A stretch of 64,000 nucleotides of DNA from Woeseiaceae bacterium (GCA_013043165.1 JABDOQ010000052.1:20175-84174), one strand, 5' to 3'. Positions 1 through 8,770 are shown, numbered from the stretch's first letter. The notes: generated by a model not told the origin, from the letters alone. Numbers and translations are program-made.

Positions 1-235
1 GAAACTCTCGGAGGATACCGACGTTATAAATCACCGCGGAACATTCCTTCATCAGCGAACGCAACGCGTCTTGCATTGCAAGATCCCCCGGTATTACGCG
101 GACCTGTTTCGATTGGCGCGCTTTATCCTCACTGCCGGCGCGAACCAGTAGTGACACCTCGTGACCAGCCGCCAGCAAGGCATCGGTGAGATGCCCGCCA
201 ACGAACCCGGTACCGCCGACAATTGCGACTCTCAT
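1..235 (-). CDS. NAD(P)-binding epimerase/SDR-type protein (partial, 3' end outside window)
   Basis: Only the first 78 residues lie in the window; the gene runs off the left edge. Read on the minus strand from ATG at 235, the protein begins MRVAIVGGTGFVGGHLTDAL, a textbook Rossmann first strand with the GGTGFVG dinucleotide-binding loop of atypical or extended SDRs (NmrA/epimerase type). The segment VRVIPGDLAMQDALRSLM fits the next strands, where the family carries the adenine-contacting GD pair. It is divergent from the photolyase gene with 113 bp between the starts. Substrate cannot be told from this fragment. The family assignment is fairly safe; the exact enzyme is open. Confidence 0.8.
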   Translation of the reverse strand, partial: MRVAIVGGTGFVGGHLTDALLAAGHEVSLLVRAGSEDKARQSKQVRVIPGDLAMQDALRSLMKECSAVIYNVGILREF

Positions 236-260
236 GTTCCGTGGCTCTCCGTATACTGGG

Positions 261-273
261 ATTTGTTACAAAT
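261..273. promoter_or_regulatory. 13-bp palindrome between divergent epimerase and photolyase genes
   Basis: ATTTGTTACAAAT is a perfect odd-centred inverted repeat (centre T267). It is followed by GCATACG (274-280) and preceded by CGTATAC (250-256), an imperfect outer inverted repeat. It lies between two divergent starts, so it could be an operator serving both. Light-responsive MerR-type regulators (LitR/CarH/PplR) often control photolyase genes in related bacteria, but the match to their sites is not clear. Function is inferred from position only. Confidence 0.35.
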
Positions 274-348
274 GCATACGTTTCTTATCCACCGCTAATC
301 ATATACTGCCTGTCCAGCCTCGACTTGCTCGCACCCGGAAAAAATATA

Positions 349-1791
349 ATGGCAGAGTCAGCACCCGTAATTGTCTGGTTTAGACAGGACCTTCGCCTGA
401 CGGATAATCCGGCGCTGGATGCGGCCGTTCGACAGGGCGCACCCGTGCTGCCGATCTACATCCTCGATGATGAAAATGCGGCCGAGTGGAAGATGGGCGC
501 CGCAAGTCGCTGGTGGTTGCACCACAGTCTCGAGCAACTCAACGCGTCATTGCGAGACAGCCTGCGGTTCTTTCGTGGCGATGCAACCACGATACTGCCT
601 GAACTCGTCGATAAGGTTCAGGCGCAAGGCGTGTACTGGAATCGCCGCTACGAACCGTGGCGCATTGCTCGCGATACCCGTATCAAGGAGATGCTGCAGC
701 GGGACTCTGTTCCGGTCAAAAGTTATAACGGCTCGCTGCTCTTCGAACCGCCGAATACGACGAAGGCCGACGGCACGCCTTACCGGGTCTTTACGCCATT
801 TTATCGCAAAGGTTGTTTGCAGAACGGCATCCCGCCGCGCAAGCCGCTGCCTGCGCCGAACGATGTCGCGTTATGCACCGTCGACGCCGGGCTCTCTCTT
901 GACGAACTTGAGCTCATGCCGGAGATCAACTGGTACAAGCACATGTCGGCCACCTGGTCGCCCGGCGAAGACGGTGCCGCAAGACGACTGCAGCAATTTC
1001 TTCAGTCTGGAATCAATCATTACGACGAGGGTCGCAACCGGCCGGATCAGAACTATGTATCGCGACTGTCTCCACACTTGCACTTTGGTGAATTGTCGCC
1101 CAACCAGCCATGGTTCGCGGTGTACGACGCCATGGCCGGCGAGGAATTGACACCCGATGCAGACCGCTTCCTGAGCGAGTTGGGTTGGCGCGAGTTTTCC
1201 AACAATCTTTTGTATAACGAGCCAACACTTCCCGCCAAAAACCTGCAGCGCAAATTTGATCGATTTCCCTGGATCCAGGACGAAGAGTCGTTGCGGCGCT
1301 GGCAGCACGGTCAAACCGGTTACCCGATTGTAGACGCCGGTATGCGAGAGTTGTGGCGCACCGGCTATATGCACAATCGGGTACGCATGATCGTTGGATC
1401 GTTTCTCGTAAAGAACCTGTTGCAACACTGGCACCACGGCGCGCGATGGTTCTGGGACACGCTTGTCGATGCCGATCTCGCCAACAACAGCGCGAGCTGG
1501 CAGTGGATCGCGGGCTGTGGAGCCGATGCGGCGCCCTACTTCAGAATCTTCAACCCGGTGACGCAAGGAAAGAAATTCGATCCGGATGGCCATTATGTGC
1601 GTCTTTATGTGCCGGAGCTCGCCGCTATGCCCGACAAGTTCATTCACAACCCATGGGAGGCACCGGCCGAAGTACTAAGCGAATCAGGCGTGTTGCTCGG
1701 CGACGACTATCCCGAACCGGTCGTCGACCTCAAGTCTTCACGTGAGCGAGCATTAGCCGCGTTCAAGTCACTGAGCCCTTCCTCATCGTGA
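349..1791 (+). CDS. phrB: Deoxyribodipyrimidine photolyase (class I CPD photolyase)
   Basis: A 480-residue flavoprotein that would repair cyclobutane pyrimidine dimers in DNA using blue light. The N-terminal alpha/beta domain starts APVIVWFRQDLRLTDNPALD, typical of photolyase/cryptochrome antenna domains. The C-terminal FAD domain carries ELGWREFSNNLLYNEP, GYPIVDAGMRELWRTGYMHN and NNSASWQWIAGCGADAAPYF, the hallmark FAD and dimer-binding segments of class I CPD photolyases. The length matches E. coli PhrB (472 aa). ATG at 349 is chosen because upstream codons do not read like protein and MAESAPVIVWFRQD aligns with the family N-terminus. It overlaps the convergent LysR gene by 29 bp. Confidence 0.95.
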   Translation: MAESAPVIVWFRQDLRLTDNPALDAAVRQGAPVLPIYILDDENAAEWKMGAASRWWLHHSLEQLNASLRDSLRFFRGDATTILPELVDKVQAQGVYWNRRYEPWRIARDTRIKEMLQRDSVPVKSYNGSLLFEPPNTTKADGTPYRVFTPFYRKGCLQNGIPPRKPLPAPNDVALCTVDAGLSLDELELMPEINWYKHMSATWSPGEDGAARRLQQFLQSGINHYDEGRNRPDQNYVSRLSPHLHFGELSPNQPWFAVYDAMAGEELTPDADRFLSELGWREFSNNLLYNEPTLPAKNLQRKFDRFPWIQDEESLRRWQHGQTGYPIVDAGMRELWRTGYMHNRVRMIVGSFLVKNLLQHWHHGARWFWDTLVDADLANNSASWQWIAGCGADAAPYFRIFNPVTQGKKFDPDGHYVRLYVPELAAMPDKFIHNPWEAPAEVLSESGVLLGDDYPEPVVDLKSSRERALAAFKSLSPSSS

Positions 1792-2707
1792 TCGCCTCGC
1801 ACTCTCGATCCCACTGAGGCGTTCCTGAAAATCGTTCCACCAGGAAATCGATGAACGCGCGTACGCGGTACGAGAGGTGTCGTGTCGGCGGGTAAATCGC
1901 GTAGGCGGGCGATATCGGCCAGGTATGGTCGGTCAATATCGGCACGAGATTTCCACGCCGGATCGACTCTGCCGCGATGAACGTTGGCTGCATGACGATG
2001 CCCATGCCGTGCGCTGCCGCGTTCGCCAGAAAGTCGCCGCTGCTCGCAGACATGACGGAGTCAATGTCGATAGCGCGCTTGTTGCCCTCGTCATCGACGT
2101 AAGCCCATTTGTTCGGGTCCGTGAGGTTGGAGTAGACCAGGCATCGATGATCGCTCAAGTCAGCAGGCGTTTGCGGTTCACCGTGGACCTTTAGGTAATG
2201 CGGCGACGCACAAATGACCGTATGCACGTCGAACAACCGCCGCGCGATGTGCGACGAGTCTTGCAGCCGGCCGATACGCAACGCGACGTCGATGCCCTCC
2301 TCGATGAGATCGATACGCCGGTCATTGAGATTCAGATCAAATTCCACTTTTGGATGCAGCTTGCTGAATGCAGCGATGGGCTTACACATATGGCGCACGC
2401 CGAATGACAGCGGTAAAGCCACCCGCAGTGTGCCGCGCAGCTCGCCGTGCTCCTGCTGGACCGCGGCTTCGGCTTCATTCAGGTCTGCGAGAATCCTGGC
2501 GCTGTGCTCGTAAAAACTGCTGCCCGTCTCGGTGAGGTTGAGAACCCGGGTGGTGCGGCGCAAGAGCTGGACCCCGAGCCGCTCCTCCAGCGCCGATACA
2601 CGCCGGCTGACCGCCGATTTTGCCGATTTGAGCCGATCGGCTGCCGCGGTGAAGCTACCGGCCTCCACCACGGCGACAAATGCCTGTAAATCCTCGAATT
2701 TATCCAT
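1763..2707 (-). CDS. LysR-family transcriptional regulator
   Basis: A 314-residue regulator. Residues 1-60 (MDKFEDLQAFVAVVEAGSFT, then SAKSAVSRRVSALEERLGVQ) form the LysR winged helix-turn-helix; about 90-300 is the periplasmic-binding-protein-like effector domain. It resembles the CrgA/DmlR/AaeR subgroup in its opening and in the LLRRTTRVLNLTETG wing. The gene is divergent from the azoreductase gene, the usual arrangement for a LysR protein regulating its neighbour, so quinone or electrophile stress is a reasonable inferred trigger. An inverted repeat abuts its start codon. The 3' end overlaps the photolyase gene. Confidence 0.93.
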   Translation of the reverse strand: MDKFEDLQAFVAVVEAGSFTAAADRLKSAKSAVSRRVSALEERLGVQLLRRTTRVLNLTETGSSFYEHSARILADLNEAEAAVQQEHGELRGTLRVALPLSFGVRHMCKPIAAFSKLHPKVEFDLNLNDRRIDLIEEGIDVALRIGRLQDSSHIARRLFDVHTVICASPHYLKVHGEPQTPADLSDHRCLVYSNLTDPNKWAYVDDEGNKRAIDIDSVMSASSGDFLANAAAHGMGIVMQPTFIAAESIRRGNLVPILTDHTWPISPAYAIYPPTRHLSYRVRAFIDFLVERFSGTPQWDRECEAITMRKGSVT

Positions 2708-2730
2708 ATTGTTGCGTATTTCGAAACAAT
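2708..2730. promoter_or_regulatory. Candidate LysR operator
   Basis: ATTGTT (2708-2713) and AACAAT (2725-2730) form a perfect 6-bp inverted repeat with an 11-bp spacer, directly adjacent to the regulator start codon at 2707 and about 90 bp upstream of azoR. LysR proteins typically bind dyads of T-N11-A type in such divergent regions. Binding is inferred from position and symmetry. Confidence 0.4.
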
Positions 2731-2819
2731 CTTGTCTTGAGACTAGCCTTTATCTCGATAATGTCAACAGCGAAACTGCCGACATGCCATCAAATCGGAC
2801 ACCAGCAGGAGCAAGATCT

Positions 2820-3440
2820 ATGAAATCCCAGCAAACTCATGTTCTCGAGGTCAACGCCAGCGGACGCATCGACAACTCGGCCAGCCGCGCACTCACGCGC
2901 GACCTGATCGCCGCACTGGACGATCGCTATGGCAATGTGCAGACGGTTCGCCGCGACCTCGCGCATGGCGTTCCGTTTGTGGACGCTGAGTGGATCGAAG
3001 CCAACTTTACGCCGGACGACGCCCGCACGGAAACGCACAGAAAGGCGCTCGCGTTGTCCGATTCCCTGGTTGCCGAACTCCGGAACGCCGATGTACTCAT
3101 CATCGGAACGCCCGTCTACAACTTCTCGATCCCGGCTGCGCTAAAAGCATGGATCGATATGATTGCGCGTGCGCGCATGACGTTTCGCTACACGGAAAAC
3201 GGCCCCAAAGGCCTGCTCGAGGGCAAGAAGGCGTATCTTATTGTGGCGACCGGCGGCGTTCCCGTGGGAAGCGACATGGATTTCGCAACGCCGTATCTGA
3301 AACATGCGCTTGCGTTCGTCGGCATTACCGATGTCGAAATCATCGCCGCCGACAGACTCAACAGCCAGGCTGAAGAGTCCATGGACGCCGCGCGCGCGCA
3401 AATCGCAGAACTAGTTCATCTTGCGCCTCAGGCGGCGTAA
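2820..3440 (+). CDS. azoR: FMN-dependent NADH-azoreductase / quinone reductase
   Basis: A 206-residue flavodoxin-fold enzyme that uses NADH and FMN to reduce quinones and azo compounds by two electrons. The FMN phosphate loop is seen at VNASGRIDNSASR near residues 11-23, and the flavin-contacting GTPVYNFSIPAALKAWID segment lies near 95-112; both are diagnostic of the AzoR/AcpD family. The length is close to E. coli AzoR (201 aa). The open frame extends further upstream, but ATG at 2820, preceded by AGGAGCAAGATCT, gives a good ribosome binding site and the family N-terminus. It is followed after 20 bp by a pirin gene, probably co-transcribed. Confidence 0.93.
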   Translation: MKSQQTHVLEVNASGRIDNSASRALTRDLIAALDDRYGNVQTVRRDLAHGVPFVDAEWIEANFTPDDARTETHRKALALSDSLVAELRNADVLIIGTPVYNFSIPAALKAWIDMIARARMTFRYTENGPKGLLEGKKAYLIVATGGVPVGSDMDFATPYLKHALAFVGITDVEIIAADRLNSQAEESMDAARAQIAELVHLAPQAA

Positions 3441-3460
3441 GTCGAAGGAGGTAGTGAATC

Positions 3461-4159
3461 ATGCTCGATATTATCCGATCCGACAGCAGGGGCAGCGCAG
3501 ACCATGGCTGGCTGCGCGCCAAGCACACATTCTCGTTCGCCGAGTACCAGAACCCCGAGCGCGTTAATTTCGGCAATGTTCGCGTGATCAATGAAGACCG
3601 CATTGCGCCGGGCAAAGGTTTCGGGACTCATCCGCATCGTGATATGGAAATCGTTACCTACATCATCGATGGCGCCATCGAGCACAAGGACAGCATGGGC
3701 AACGGCACTGTAATTACAGCCGGGGAAGTACAACGGATGACGGCGGGCACCGGCGTGCAGCACAGCGAGTTCAATCACTCGCAAGACGATGAGCTGCACT
3801 TGCTGCAAATCTGGATCTACCCGGAGAAGAACGGCCTCGAGCCCGGCTATGAGCAGACGCACTTTCCGCGCGCAGAAAAACTCAATCGCCTGCGCCTGGT
3901 GGGATCACGCGACGGCCGGGAGGGCTCGGTGACCATCCACCAGGACGTTGACCTGTATGCGAGCGTTCTCGAGAAGGGCAAAGAACTGTCCCTCGACGTG
4001 CGCAGCGGTCGCAAAGTACTCATTCAGGTCGTCAGCGGCGACATCGATATCAACGGTCAACAATTGTTCGCGGGCGATGGCGCGCAACTTGAAGACGAGC
4101 GCACGCTGCGGATCAGCGCCTCTACCGAGGCCGAGTTCCTCTTGTTCGATATGGGCTGA
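3461..4159 (+). CDS. Pirin-family protein, YhhW-like quercetin 2,3-dioxygenase
   Basis: A 232-residue bicupin, essentially the length of E. coli YhhW (231 aa). The N-terminal cupin carries the metal ligands of the family: His57 and His59 in THPHRDME, and His101 and Glu103 in QHSEFN. Pirins of this type bind iron or another divalent metal, and some oxidise quercetin; the true substrate is often unknown. The start has a strong ribosome binding site (GAAGGAGG). It follows azoR by 20 bp and likely belongs to the same LysR-controlled transcript, which would suit a redox or detoxification role. Confidence 0.92.
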   Translation: MLDIIRSDSRGSADHGWLRAKHTFSFAEYQNPERVNFGNVRVINEDRIAPGKGFGTHPHRDMEIVTYIIDGAIEHKDSMGNGTVITAGEVQRMTAGTGVQHSEFNHSQDDELHLLQIWIYPEKNGLEPGYEQTHFPRAEKLNRLRLVGSRDGREGSVTIHQDVDLYASVLEKGKELSLDVRSGRKVLIQVVSGDIDINGQQLFAGDGAQLEDERTLRISASTEAEFLLFDMG

Positions 4160-4180
4160 CGGCAAGGTTAGACTGTGGGG

Positions 4181-6046
4181 ATGCGCCTTATTGCCCTGGT
4201 CTCGAACATGTTGCTGGTCGCCGCATGCGGCGGTGGTAGCGGCAGCGCACCAGCCGTGCCGATGCTTCCCTTGTCCGACACAACCGCGATCGCCGCGGTC
4301 CAGGGGGACGGCGCGACGAGCCCGCTCGCGGGACAGGCGGTGTCGATCTCCGGCATTGTCACTGGCGATTTTCAAGACAATGATGATGACGACACCCGCA
4401 ATCTCGGCGGTTTCTATGTTCAGTCCGAGGCCCCCGATGCAGACCCGATGACGTCTGACGGCGTCTTCGTTTATGACGGCAACAACCCCGCCGTTGACGT
4501 CAGTGTCGGCGAGCAGGTCAGCGTGCAGGGCACCGTGAACGAATACTTCGGCGAAACCCAGATTTCGCAACCGACGGTGAAGATCACCGGCTCAGGCTCA
4601 ATCCAGGCGACGGAGATAAGCCTGCCGGCGAGCGGCACAACGACAAACGATGACGGTGACCTGATCGCCGACCTTGAACGTTACGAAGGGATGCTGCTTC
4701 GATTTCCACAGACACTTTCCGTCACCAACCTGCGAAACCTTGAGCGATTCGGCTCGGTCGGCTTATCGCAAGGTGGACGCCTCTATCAATTTACCAATGC
4801 CAATGCGCCGGATCCGGCCGCGTACTCGGCGCACAAAGCCTCCAACGCTCGCAGGACCATCGAACTCGACGACGGCCTGCGATCATCAAACCCGGCCACG
4901 ATTCGATATCTCAATGCGGGCACCGCGTCCGGATACACGATTCGTACTGGCGACACCATTGCCGGCGTCAGCGGAAACCTGCGCTACTCGAGGGGCAGTG
5001 GCGGAAACGGCGATGAGGCATGGCGGTTAATGCCCACAGCAGGCCCGCAATTCGACTCGATGAACCCGCGCCCCGGTCGCCCGTCCGTCGGCGGCAGCGT
5101 CCGTGTCGCGAGTTTTAACGTCCTTAATTTCTTCTCGACTATCGATGCAGGCCAAAGCGTTTGCGGTCCGCAGGGTACCGACAACTGTCGAGGTGCGGAC
5201 AGCGCGGAAGAGCTCGACAGGCAACTCGCGAAGACGGTGTCGGCCCTGGCACTGCTGAACGCCGATGTCGTCGGGCTCATGGAGCTGGAAAATAACAGCA
5301 ATGCTTCTTTGCAAAGACTCATCGATGCGCTGAACACGAAAATCGGGGCCAACGATTTTGCGTTTGTCGATACGGGCACGATTCATGACGACGCGATAAA
5401 GACAGGCTTTATTTACAAATCATCGACGATCGCACTGAGGGGCCGGTTCGCATTACTGGATCGCAGTGTGGATTCACGATTCAATGACTCAAGAAACCGT
5501 CCGGCGCTCGCACAGACATTCGAGGTGATCAGCACAGGCGCCGCACTAACCGTCGTTGTCAATCACCTGAAGTCCAAGGGTTCTCCCTGCGACGCCGACG
5601 GCGATGCCAACCTCGACGATGGACAAGGTAATTGCAACCAGACGCGAACCAGCGCCGCGACAGCGATTGCGGACTGGCTTGCGACGGACCCCACGGACAG
5701 CAGCGACCCCGACTACCTGATCATTGGCGACCTCAACGCCTACACACGCGAAGACCCGCTAACGGCATTTCACACTGCGGGGCTCAGCAAGCTGCTCGGC
5801 GCCGACACCCACCCGTACTCATTCGTTTACGATGCGCAGGCAGGTGCGCTCGATCACGCCATTGCCTCAGCCGACCTCGTGCCGCAGGTCGTTGACACGA
5901 TTGACTGGCACATCAATGCCGATGAGCCCGCTCTGCTCGACTATAACCTTGAGAACGATCGCAACCCGGCGTTGTTCGACCCGGACTCGCCGTATCGGTC
6001 GTCCGATCATGACCCTGTCGTTATCGGCCTCGAACTGACGAATTGA
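4181..6046 (+). CDS. Lipoprotein endonuclease/exonuclease/phosphatase-fold nuclease (ExeM/NucH-like)
   Basis: A 621-residue lipoprotein. The N-terminus MRLIALVSNMLLVAAC ends in a lipobox (LVAAC), followed by a glycine/serine linker. Residues about 45-150 resemble the OB-like domain found in front of ExeM/NucH nucleases. From about 305 (VRVASFNVLNFFST) to the end is an EEP-fold nuclease domain with ADVVGLMELENN, VNHLKSKGSPCDADGD, IGDLNAYTREDPL and SSDHDPVVIGLEL, covering the catalytic Glu, Asp-Asn and Asp-His residues. Such enzymes degrade extracellular DNA. ATG at 4181 is preferred over GTG at 4175 because it gives the cleaner signal peptide. Lipid anchoring rather than free secretion is the distinctive point. 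Confidence 0.88.
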   Translation: MRLIALVSNMLLVAACGGGSGSAPAVPMLPLSDTTAIAAVQGDGATSPLAGQAVSISGIVTGDFQDNDDDDTRNLGGFYVQSEAPDADPMTSDGVFVYDGNNPAVDVSVGEQVSVQGTVNEYFGETQISQPTVKITGSGSIQATEISLPASGTTTNDDGDLIADLERYEGMLLRFPQTLSVTNLRNLERFGSVGLSQGGRLYQFTNANAPDPAAYSAHKASNARRTIELDDGLRSSNPATIRYLNAGTASGYTIRTGDTIAGVSGNLRYSRGSGGNGDEAWRLMPTAGPQFDSMNPRPGRPSVGGSVRVASFNVLNFFSTIDAGQSVCGPQGTDNCRGADSAEELDRQLAKTVSALALLNADVVGLMELENNSNASLQRLIDALNTKIGANDFAFVDTGTIHDDAIKTGFIYKSSTIALRGRFALLDRSVDSRFNDSRNRPALAQTFEVISTGAALTVVVNHLKSKGSPCDADGDANLDDGQGNCNQTRTSAATAIADWLATDPTDSSDPDYLIIGDLNAYTREDPLTAFHTAGLSKLLGADTHPYSFVYDAQAGALDHAIASADLVPQVVDTIDWHINADEPALLDYNLENDRNPALFDPDSPYRSSDHDPVVIGLELTN

Positions 6047-6049
6047 CGT

Positions 6050-6949
6050 CTATTCCGGCTTGCGAAATTTCAGCGTCATGCGATTCGATTCGCCGATCGC
6101 CTCGATTTCGGCCTTGAGGTCCGGATTGTCAGCGCTGGTAGCGAATGAGGGTGGCAGCCGCCAGACGATGTCATCTTCTCCCGGTTGATCCATCGGGTTG
6201 GCGTTGATGTCGCTTTCGGCGATGAACTCGAAGCCGGCCTGCTCGGCCGCAGCGATGACAAACGATTTCTTGAGATAACCATGGCTGCCGTCTGCGAACG
6301 CGTCGGACATCTCTTCGCGCGCATGGTGCTGCACGATGCCGAGCGTGCCGCCAGGTTTCAGTACATTGAAGGCATCGTCGAGCAAAGCGGTCAAATAACC
6401 GCCTTCGTCTTCAAAATTCGCGGCGTTGTGCAACACCCTGGCGAGAAATACTACGTCGGCCGTAGCCAGCATCGATGCTGGCGTTGAACCGAAAATAAAA
6501 GCACTCACCGTCGCGCTGTCGTCATCTCGCCACTCTTCGGCGCCGACCGGCCAGTCCGTCGTCCAGGTCCGCATCTTCTCGACGAACTCAGCGGTGCCAA
6601 ATGCAAAATTTGGCCACATGTCCAGTGCGTAGTTTGCGCCGATCAGGTGGCCTTCCTTACCCAGGTAAGGGAGCAGGATTCGCGTGTACCACCCGCCACC
6701 GGGGAGCCCCTCGACGACCGTCATGCCGGGTTCAATGTCGAAAAATTCCAGCGTTTCTTTCGGGTGACGATACTGATAGCGCGCCTGTACGTCGGCAGGC
6801 TGTGCATCGAGCACTATGGCCAGGCGACTGTTTTCCGCAGGCGGAGCGGCAGTTGCCATCTTCTTGGCGCCGGCTTCTACCGGTGTCTCGACGGCCGGTT
6901 GACAGGCAGAGACCGTAAATACCAGGAGTAACCCAATGTACTTGTGCAT
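6050..6949 (-). CDS. Lipoprotein class I SAM-dependent methyltransferase-like protein
   Basis: A 299-residue protein starting MHKYIGLLLVFTVSACQ, a signal peptide with lipobox VSAC. The rest is a methyltransferase fold: MTVVEGLPGGGWYTRILLPY (motif I region, a variant of the usual GxGxG), ADVVFLARVLHNAANFED, and LKPGGTLGIVQHHAREEMSD (post-motif). It resembles the predicted methyltransferases of COG4798. An exported SAM-dependent enzyme is puzzling because SAM is cytoplasmic, so the protein may bind another ligand. The ATG at 6949 is used instead of one 15 bp upstream because it sits at the signal peptide. It is convergent with the nuclease gene, with 3 bp between them. Confidence 0.85.
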   Translation of the reverse strand: MHKYIGLLLVFTVSACQPAVETPVEAGAKKMATAAPPAENSRLAIVLDAQPADVQARYQYRHPKETLEFFDIEPGMTVVEGLPGGGWYTRILLPYLGKEGHLIGANYALDMWPNFAFGTAEFVEKMRTWTTDWPVGAEEWRDDDSATVSAFIFGSTPASMLATADVVFLARVLHNAANFEDEGGYLTALLDDAFNVLKPGGTLGIVQHHAREEMSDAFADGSHGYLKKSFVIAAAEQAGFEFIAESDINANPMDQPGEDDIVWRLPPSFATSADNPDLKAEIEAIGESNRMTLKFRKPE

Positions 6950-6994
6950 GAAATTCCCCAACACACCCAGATTCGACAGGTTGAAAATTATGCG

Positions 6995-7435
6995 TCAGTC
7001 GAGGCTTTGCAGCAACGCGTGAGTGTCCTTTCGAACCTCGCCAAGCGCAGCAATGATCCTGTCGTAGCTGTCCCTGTCGGGCCCGAGGCCTTGCCAGTCC
7101 TCGTCCCACACCTTCCACAGCTGCGTGGCGGATGCCGGAACATCACCGTCGAGCACTTGCGACAAATCCTTGATGGTCAGCACCAGCGCCCACCCGGTAA
7201 GCGGGTTGCCTTTGTCTTCGGCGTCCATTTCCCAATGACGATGATAGACGACCTGCTGGAGTTCGCCGGCGTTACGCAGAACCTCCATCGAAATCAGGCG
7301 CTGATTCCGATTGTGCTCGCTGACCTCATTTCGCCACGTATTATAGCCAAGGCTGCTAATCGCAATAACAAGGCTGATCAATGCAACCGCGTTGCGTTGT
7401 AGTTGCTCTCGTATTCGGACTTTGTTCGGCATCAC
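6995..7435 (-). CDS. Hypothetical protein with one N-terminal membrane helix
   Basis: I do not recognise this 146-residue protein. After a short basic N-terminus (MMPNKVRIREQLQRN) comes one hydrophobic segment, AVALISLVIAISSLGYNTW, then a charged region rich in Glu, Arg and Trp that looks soluble and mostly helical. This suggests a bitopic inner-membrane protein with a periplasmic domain of about 110 residues. It lies between the MFS gene and the lipoprotein methyltransferase on the same strand, with gaps of about 45 bp on each side, so co-transcription is possible. The reading frame looks coding by its residue composition. Confidence 0.7.
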   Translation of the reverse strand: MMPNKVRIREQLQRNAVALISLVIAISSLGYNTWRNEVSEHNRNQRLISMEVLRNAGELQQVVYHRHWEMDAEDKGNPLTGWALVLTIKDLSQVLDGDVPASATQLWKVWDEDWQGLGPDRDSYDRIIAALGEVRKDTHALLQSLD

Positions 7436-7479
7436 TCACTCCTGTGCCCCCAGTCTATTAGACCGGCGCTCGGGATCGA

Positions 7480-8757
7480 TTATTTCGTGCCGGACGACGC
7501 TCGCGATGGCCACTGTGCATGCCTGTCAGATCGCTGCAGGCGCAGCAGCACGCCGACGACGGCGATTCCGATCGTCGCAACGGCTGTCAGAAACAAGAAG
7601 TAGTTCTGGTGACCGACAACGCCCGGTGACGCGTCCAGAATACGACCCGTGATCGGCGCAAAGAATATTTCCGGTGTGTAGCCCACAAAGGACACCATCC
7701 CGGCGACCGCCCCGGTCAGCAATGCCGGCGTCTTGTTTTCTTCGAGCAGCGCGAAGTACACGCCGCGCAATGCGAAGACTGCGAAAAAACTGACAAGGAT
7801 ATTTGCGTAGATAACCATCAGCCCGGAGCCGTCGGGTAATGCGATCGAGAGCATGCCGTAGCTCATGAGCAAGACGAAGAACGAGGCACCAATCGTCTTG
7901 CTTGCGCTCCAGCGGTCTGCGGCAAATCCGGCCGTGATTGCCGCAAAAGGCCGTATGTAGGCGCCGTAAGCCGACAGTTGGGCCCCCTCGATTTCATCCA
8001 TACCCAGCACTTGCACCGCATACAGCGAGTAGTTGTCGAGCCCTTTATAGCCGCAGTAGGCACAGACAATGACGGCTGCCTGAGCCCAAACCAGTGGCCG
8101 TCGCGTGACGAGCGCTGCATTGTGAAAGAGCCCCTGACTGCTGTCGCCAACGTGCTTCACCGGCGGAATCAGCAACCACGTCAGTCCGGCCGTTACGATC
8201 GCGGCGATCGAATACATAAAAATCACAGCGCGAAATGCGGCGCGCCGCTCCTCGTTGGTCACGTTCGCCGCGTCATCCGGCAAGTACCCGGCGAGAACTG
8301 CGATGCCCAAGGTTGCGAATATCGCAGCTGCTATGCCGCGACCGCCCTCGAGAACACCGAACGCCCGCCCTTGCGACGTGTGGCCGCCCCACTCGCGGGT
8401 CGCCCGAATAAGCGCCGCCCAGAACAACAGTATCGTCGTGACGCCCCAGTAGCCATACAGCAACGCCATTCCCCACACGCCCGGATACGTCGCCATGTAG
8501 AAGCCACCAGCGCCTGTCGCAAGCAGCGAGACGGTAAGAAGAGACCGCGCCGAAAATCGGTCGGCCAGCATGCCACCGGGAAAGTACGCAAGCATCGCCG
8601 TTACGCCATACACCGCAAATACGTCGCCGAGCTCAGTGTTGGTAAAACTGAAGGCCTCTAGCAGGGTTGGCCGAAAGAATCGCGCTGTATGGAATGGCAG
8701 GCCGAAGACAATCTCACCAGCGACCACGAGCGTGATGATCAAAAAATATCGTGACAT
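7480..8757 (-). CDS. Major facilitator superfamily transporter
   Basis: A 425-residue protein with about twelve hydrophobic segments. MFS signatures are visible: GGMLADRFSARSLL between helices 2 and 3, and a second copy, GFAADRWSASKTIG, between helices 8 and 9. The open frame extends far upstream through the VOC gene in another frame; ATG at 8757 is chosen because MSRYFLIITLVVAGEIVFGL begins helix 1. Substrate is unknown; organic anions or sugars are usual for relatives. It starts 13 bp after the VOC gene ends, so the two are very likely one operon. Confidence 0.9.
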   Translation of the reverse strand: MSRYFLIITLVVAGEIVFGLPFHTARFFRPTLLEAFSFTNTELGDVFAVYGVTAMLAYFPGGMLADRFSARSLLTVSLLATGAGGFYMATYPGVWGMALLYGYWGVTTILLFWAALIRATREWGGHTSQGRAFGVLEGGRGIAAAIFATLGIAVLAGYLPDDAANVTNEERRAAFRAVIFMYSIAAIVTAGLTWLLIPPVKHVGDSSQGLFHNAALVTRRPLVWAQAAVIVCAYCGYKGLDNYSLYAVQVLGMDEIEGAQLSAYGAYIRPFAAITAGFAADRWSASKTIGASFFVLLMSYGMLSIALPDGSGLMVIYANILVSFFAVFALRGVYFALLEENKTPALLTGAVAGMVSFVGYTPEIFFAPITGRILDASPGVVGHQNYFLFLTAVATIGIAVVGVLLRLQRSDRHAQWPSRASSGTK

Positions 8758-8770
8758 ATGGCTTAGCTCA

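Noticed and set aside
871..1647. 258-codon open frame on the minus strand opposite the photolyase gene
   Set aside because: It mirrors the photolyase codons, has no ribosome site and no recognisable protein features. Similar long antisense frames at 25820-26743, 43768-44583 and 45788-46573 were rejected for the same reason.
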